Shown here: one piece after another, positions 6,771 to 9,400 of the stretch
How positions within the stretch are numbered: the first letter of the stretch is position 1
How the letters are laid out: every line of letters begins with the position of its first letter
Source of the DNA: Faecalicatena sp.
Lineage (GTDB): Bacteria; Bacillota; Clostridia; Lachnospirales; Lachnospiraceae
Reading direction: 5' to 3'
Assembly (NCBI GenBank): GCA_009774255.1
Contig: VSNK01000217.1
Span: forward strand, 1-9,400
DNA length: 9,400 nt
Made by a program: the position numbers and the translations under genes
The notes under the pieces: model-generated
Databases searched by the model: none
What the model was told of the DNA's origin: nothing
Seen by the model: only the letters and a program-made list of their open reading frames with translations

Positions 6771-8360
6771 TCAAAGTTCCCGCAAATCTATGCGGTTATT
6801 CTTTCGATACATCAGACCTGCCGTCCCCAGAAGCAGCACACACAGAACCGCCCGATATCCCTCGGAATATCCTTCCGGAACCAGACAGGCGCCCGCGCCG
6901 CCAAAAACCGCCAGGACAGCCCCGCCCATGCCTCCAAGTACGGCTGAAGCACTCTGTTTGACCACGCTCACCTCATTCTCCCAATCTAGGACCGGGAAAT
7001 GCAGGTTAACAGCAATCCCGTATACACAGGCAAACAGCAGGATCACCGCCGGAATCACCATCATCCAGAAGCCGTCCTGTAATCCCGGCTTGAATGCAAG
7101 GATCAGGAAAACCTCCGACACAAGGTAAAAAGGCAGGATCAGGATCAGATTCATCAGAAGCTTTGCGTCCAGGACTGTCTTTGCCGTCAGCGGCAGGCTT
7201 TTGACAAGCCACCACTCCTTCCCTTCCATGGAAACAGATGTGGCGGCAGTTGTCATCATACAAAAAGTGCCTGCCAGCAGAAACGGTGCGATTACTGCCA
7301 AATCAACCGGAACCGGCAGGACCTCTTTCACTCTCTCCGGGCCTGTAAAAAGAGGCGCCCCCGATAGGACGCAGCCCATAAGCGGCCCGATGATCGTATT
7401 GGATACATAAATACTCGATGAGAAATACTGTCGGAATTCCTTCCTGCACAGGGAAACCAGCGCCGGGTCTGCCTTCAGATCGCCCATCTGATAGTCATGC
7501 CTTGCCGCCGTTGTATATAAGTTCCGGCAGATAGCCTGAAAACAGGCGGATACGACTGCCGCCGCCGCGGCAAATACAGATAGAAATAAGCCTGTATACA
7601 TCAGGCACCGGCCGATTTCCCCATTTACAATCGTCGTCCCAAGCAGCACAGCAGGAGGATAGAATCTCCCAAGCATATCCGAAACCATTCCGGACAGTTC
7701 CTCCATAATCTCCAGGCTTTCCATCCCTTCCGCTGACGTAAGACGCGAAGAACCATACATAATGGCAAAAGCAAATAATATCGTAAGCGCTGACGCCACC
7801 AGGCTTTTATGCCGCATCCTGGAGGAGATTCCCGTAACCAGCGCCCCGATAAGGACCGCCCCTGTCATTGGCAGTAACGGCACTGCCCATATCCCAAGAA
7901 ACGCACACAGATAGAATGACACATCCGGCCTCGTCTGCCATGCATACACCGCAATCCCCGGAAGCAGTACCAGAGCGGCCATCAGCAGATTTTCCGTATA
8001 CATGCGCAAAAACCGTCCAAGCACTACCGCGCCTTTCCTTACAGGCAGGGAAACTACCATATCATATCCCTGCTTCCGGAAAATGATGCTTCCCGCCTTT
8101 AAGATTCCAAAGACAAAAATAAGCATGCTGGATATGGCGATGACATAAGCCGGAACATCTTCTCCCGCTCCAATCTCCACCAGTCCCCAGGAAAGGCCGC
8201 CCACATAAAAAAGCAGCATGATAATCAGGAGTACCCAGAGGACAGAAAGCATTACGGCCCTCTTCTTTTTCCGCTTATCTTTCGTAAATCGCAAAACATT
8301 TATGCCAAAGAGGTTACAAAACTCCAGCCTGGCCATAAGCTTAATCTGCGCCAGCATCAT
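6771..8360 (-). CDS. Large ABC exporter permease, polytopic
   Basis: This is a 529-residue, very hydrophobic membrane protein. After a basic N-terminal segment (RFTKDKRKKKR, about 24-34) there are roughly twelve predicted helices by eye, the first at about 35-60 and 69-94. The segment YDMVVSLPVRKGAVVLGRFL after the second helix is the cytoplasmic coupling region seen in this group of long ABC-2-like permeases from Clostridia; a similar pattern (KEWWLVKSLPLTAKTVLDAK) recurs in the second half. That suggests two repeated halves in one chain, so a single permease may form the whole channel. The ATG at 8358-8360 overlaps the end of the ATPase gene by 20 bases, with GGAGG 6 nt upstream; the next codon is also ATG and could be used instead. 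Substrate and direction are not shown; export is inferred from the ATPase type. Confidence 0.9.
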   Translation of the reverse strand: MMLAQIKLMARLEFCNLFGINVLRFTKDKRKKKRAVMLSVLWVLLIIMLLFYVGGLSWGLVEIGAGEDVPAYVIAISSMLIFVFGILKAGSIIFRKQGYDMVVSLPVRKGAVVLGRFLRMYTENLLMAALVLLPGIAVYAWQTRPDVSFYLCAFLGIWAVPLLPMTGAVLIGALVTGISSRMRHKSLVASALTILFAFAIMYGSSRLTSAEGMESLEIMEELSGMVSDMLGRFYPPAVLLGTTIVNGEIGRCLMYTGLFLSVFAAAAAVVSACFQAICRNLYTTAARHDYQMGDLKADPALVSLCRKEFRQYFSSSIYVSNTIIGPLMGCVLSGAPLFTGPERVKEVLPVPVDLAVIAPFLLAGTFCMMTTAATSVSMEGKEWWLVKSLPLTAKTVLDAKLLMNLILILPFYLVSEVFLILAFKPGLQDGFWMMVIPAVILLFACVYGIAVNLHFPVLDWENEVSVVKQSASAVLGGMGGAVLAVFGGAGACLVPEGYSEGYRAVLCVLLLGTAGLMYRKNNRIDLREL

Positions 8361-9066
8361 TTACCACCTCCATAAAAATGGACTCCAGGGTATTGCCCTG
8401 CTTTACAACCTCCTCCATGGTGCCTTCGGCAATCAGGCGTCCGTCCTTGATTATCGCTACCTTGTTACAGAGCTTCTCAGCCACCTCCAGCACATGAGTA
8501 GAAAAGAATATGGCGCCCCCGCCTTCGCAGAGCTTCCTCATCCTGTCTTTCAGGATAATGGAAGCTTTCGGGTCAAGCCCCACAAAAGGCTCGTCCAAAA
8601 CCAGCAGCCTTGGTTCATGCAGCAGCGCAGATATGATTGCAAGCTTCTGTTTCATACCATGGAAATAAGAAGAAATCAGATCCCCAAAGGATTCCGTTAT
8701 TTCAAATTCATCCCCGTACCTTTGGATCCGTTCCTTCCTCTCTCCTGCCGGAACCTTGAAAATATCGGCTATAAAGTTCAGATACTGGATGCCTGTCAGA
8801 TACTCGTACAGATCCGGATTATCCGGAATATACGCAGTCATCTGTTTGCATGCAAGCGGATCATCACGGAGGTTTACTCCTCCGATCCGAATCTCTCCCG
8901 CCTCATATCCATGGATTCCGGCAATGCATTTCAGCGTCGTTGTCTTCCCGGCTCCATTATGCCCGATGAATGCGCAGATATCACCCGGCATCACAAGAAG
9001 GCTCAGATCCGTGACGCCCTTGCTGCTGCCCTTATAGTGTTTCGTCAAATGATTGATAATAAGCAT
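8341..9066 (-). CDS. ABC transporter ATP-binding subunit with an altered signature motif
   Basis: This 241-residue cytoplasmic ATPase pairs with the overlapping 529-residue permease. Walker A is GHNGAGKTT (35-43), the Q-loop region reads YIPDNPDLYEYLTG (79-92, with Asp where Gln is usual), Walker B is LLVLDEP (154-160), the D-loop is GLD (163-165) and the H-loop is His191 in FFSTHVLE. The signature reads YFHGMKQK (134-141): related transporters commonly have YSHGMKQK, so the Ser that contacts ATP across the dimer is Phe135 here (codon TTC at 8662-8664, one base from TCC). Either this subfamily tolerates the change or the enzyme is weakened. The start is sound, with AGGAGG 6 nt before ATG 9066. 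Only 58 bases separate it from the partial gene upstream, with no promoter evident, so the three are probably one operon. Confidence 0.94.
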   Translation of the reverse strand: MLIINHLTKHYKGSSKGVTDLSLLVMPGDICAFIGHNGAGKTTTLKCIAGIHGYEAGEIRIGGVNLRDDPLACKQMTAYIPDNPDLYEYLTGIQYLNFIADIFKVPAGERKERIQRYGDEFEITESFGDLISSYFHGMKQKLAIISALLHEPRLLVLDEPFVGLDPKASIILKDRMRKLCEGGGAIFFSTHVLEVAEKLCNKVAIIKDGRLIAEGTMEEVVKQGNTLESIFMEVVNDAGAD

Positions 9067-9124
9067 TGTGTTCCTCCTGTTTTACGAGAGCAGTCTCTGC
9101 AGCTGCTTCGCATCTGCCAAGCTT

Positions 9125-9400
9125 CTATGTGTCAGTTTTTGCAAAATGCTGCAGTATCTTCTGGAAATCAGTATTCTCTTTCAGAGCCTTAAAAGCCGGG
9201 TGGCTGAATGCCTCCTGCAGATTCTGAACAACGAATTTCCTGCTTCTTGGAGCCATTTCTCCCAATGGAAGGGCTTCAATCCATGCGTCTAAACGGTCAA
9301 AATATTCATCTCCGTGGAGTACCACCTTCTCTGCCCGTAAGAGCCCGTCAACACATTTCTCAAAAAGGAAGAGGGCCTTCAGCGCTTCTTCCTCCTCCCC
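9125..9400 (-). CDS. C-terminal part of an unidentified protein, cut by the window edge
   Basis: The frame is open from the window's right edge to the stop TAG at 9125-9127, giving 91 residues with no in-frame ATG before Met56, so the start lies outside. The visible part is soluble, charged and mostly helical (EEEEALKALFLFEKCVDGLL, then RLDAWIEALPLGEMAP, then KFVVQNLQEAF), with no membrane helix or catalytic motif that I recognise. It is transcribed toward the ABC ATPase gene, 58 bases away, so it is likely the upstream gene of that operon. A GTG at 9323-9325 could open a shorter frame, but the coding look continues upstream of it, so I treat the gene as truncated by the window. Confidence 0.7.
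   Translation of the reverse strand, partial: GEEEEALKALFLFEKCVDGLLRAEKVVLHGDEYFDRLDAWIEALPLGEMAPRSRKFVVQNLQEAFSHPAFKALKENTDFQKILQHFAKTDT

Noticed and set aside
9067..9124. Inverted repeats around GCAGTCTCTGC and AGCAG/CTGCT between the partial gene and the ATPase gene.
   Set aside because: The stems are 4-5 bp with no U-tract or promoter next to them; there is not enough to call a terminator or regulatory RNA.
8218..9192. A long + strand frame of 324 codons.
   Set aside because: It lies antisense to the ABC ATPase and the permease start, both of which have full motifs and ribosome sites; the predicted protein has no family features.
1..9400. Search for tRNA or rRNA genes, CRISPR arrays, insertion sequences and toxin-antitoxin pairs.
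   Set aside because: No cloverleaf, regularly spaced long repeats, transposase motifs or terminal inverted repeats were seen; the XRE gene has no adjacent toxin-like partner.

Overview
The window looks like chromosomal or accessory DNA from a low-to-mid-GC Firmicute, most likely a Clostridia/Lachnospiraceae-type gut anaerobe. The evidence is strong AGGAGG ribosome binding sites, tightly overlapping genes, a VanR/VanS-like two-component pair, and several ABC-2 exporters typical of that group. This assignment comes from protein style only and is an inference.

Left side, + strand. Positions 1-242 are AT-rich and hold no gene I can support. A small XRE-type DNA-binding regulator follows (243-611). 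After a promoter at about 700-728 comes an OmpR-family response regulator (766-1446), which overlaps a VanS-like histidine kinase (1433-2506). The kinase has only about ten residues outside the membrane. The next gap carries a UUCG-loop hairpin and four TTCAMM-type hexamers (three exact TTCACA and one TTCAAC) repeated exactly every 11 bp. This is the expected form of an OmpR-class operator. The repeats lead into a tightly coupled operon: a very small membrane protein whose reading frame looks shifted by one base (2638-2792), an ABC ATPase (2789-3637) and two different ABC-2 permeases (3637-4629, 4634-5638). The simplest reading is a self-contained stress module: the kinase senses an envelope or drug signal, the regulator binds the repeats, and the three-gene exporter is induced.

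Middle. A strong bidirectional hairpin terminator (5667-5700) separates this operon from a convergent AraC-family regulator (5725-6639, - strand). That regulator has a C-terminal GyrI-like effector domain, as in regulators that respond to drugs or small ligands.

Right side, - strand. A second, unrelated ABC exporter lies here: an ATPase (8341-9066) overlapping a 529-residue permease (6771-8360), preceded by the C-terminal end of an unidentified protein that runs off the window (9125-9400). The three lie close together and are probably one operon. The ATPase has Phe where the ABC signature normally has Ser.

Nothing here is clearly a new class of system. The points most worth checking are the 11-bp operator array, the split small membrane gene at the head of the exporter operon, and the altered ABC signature.
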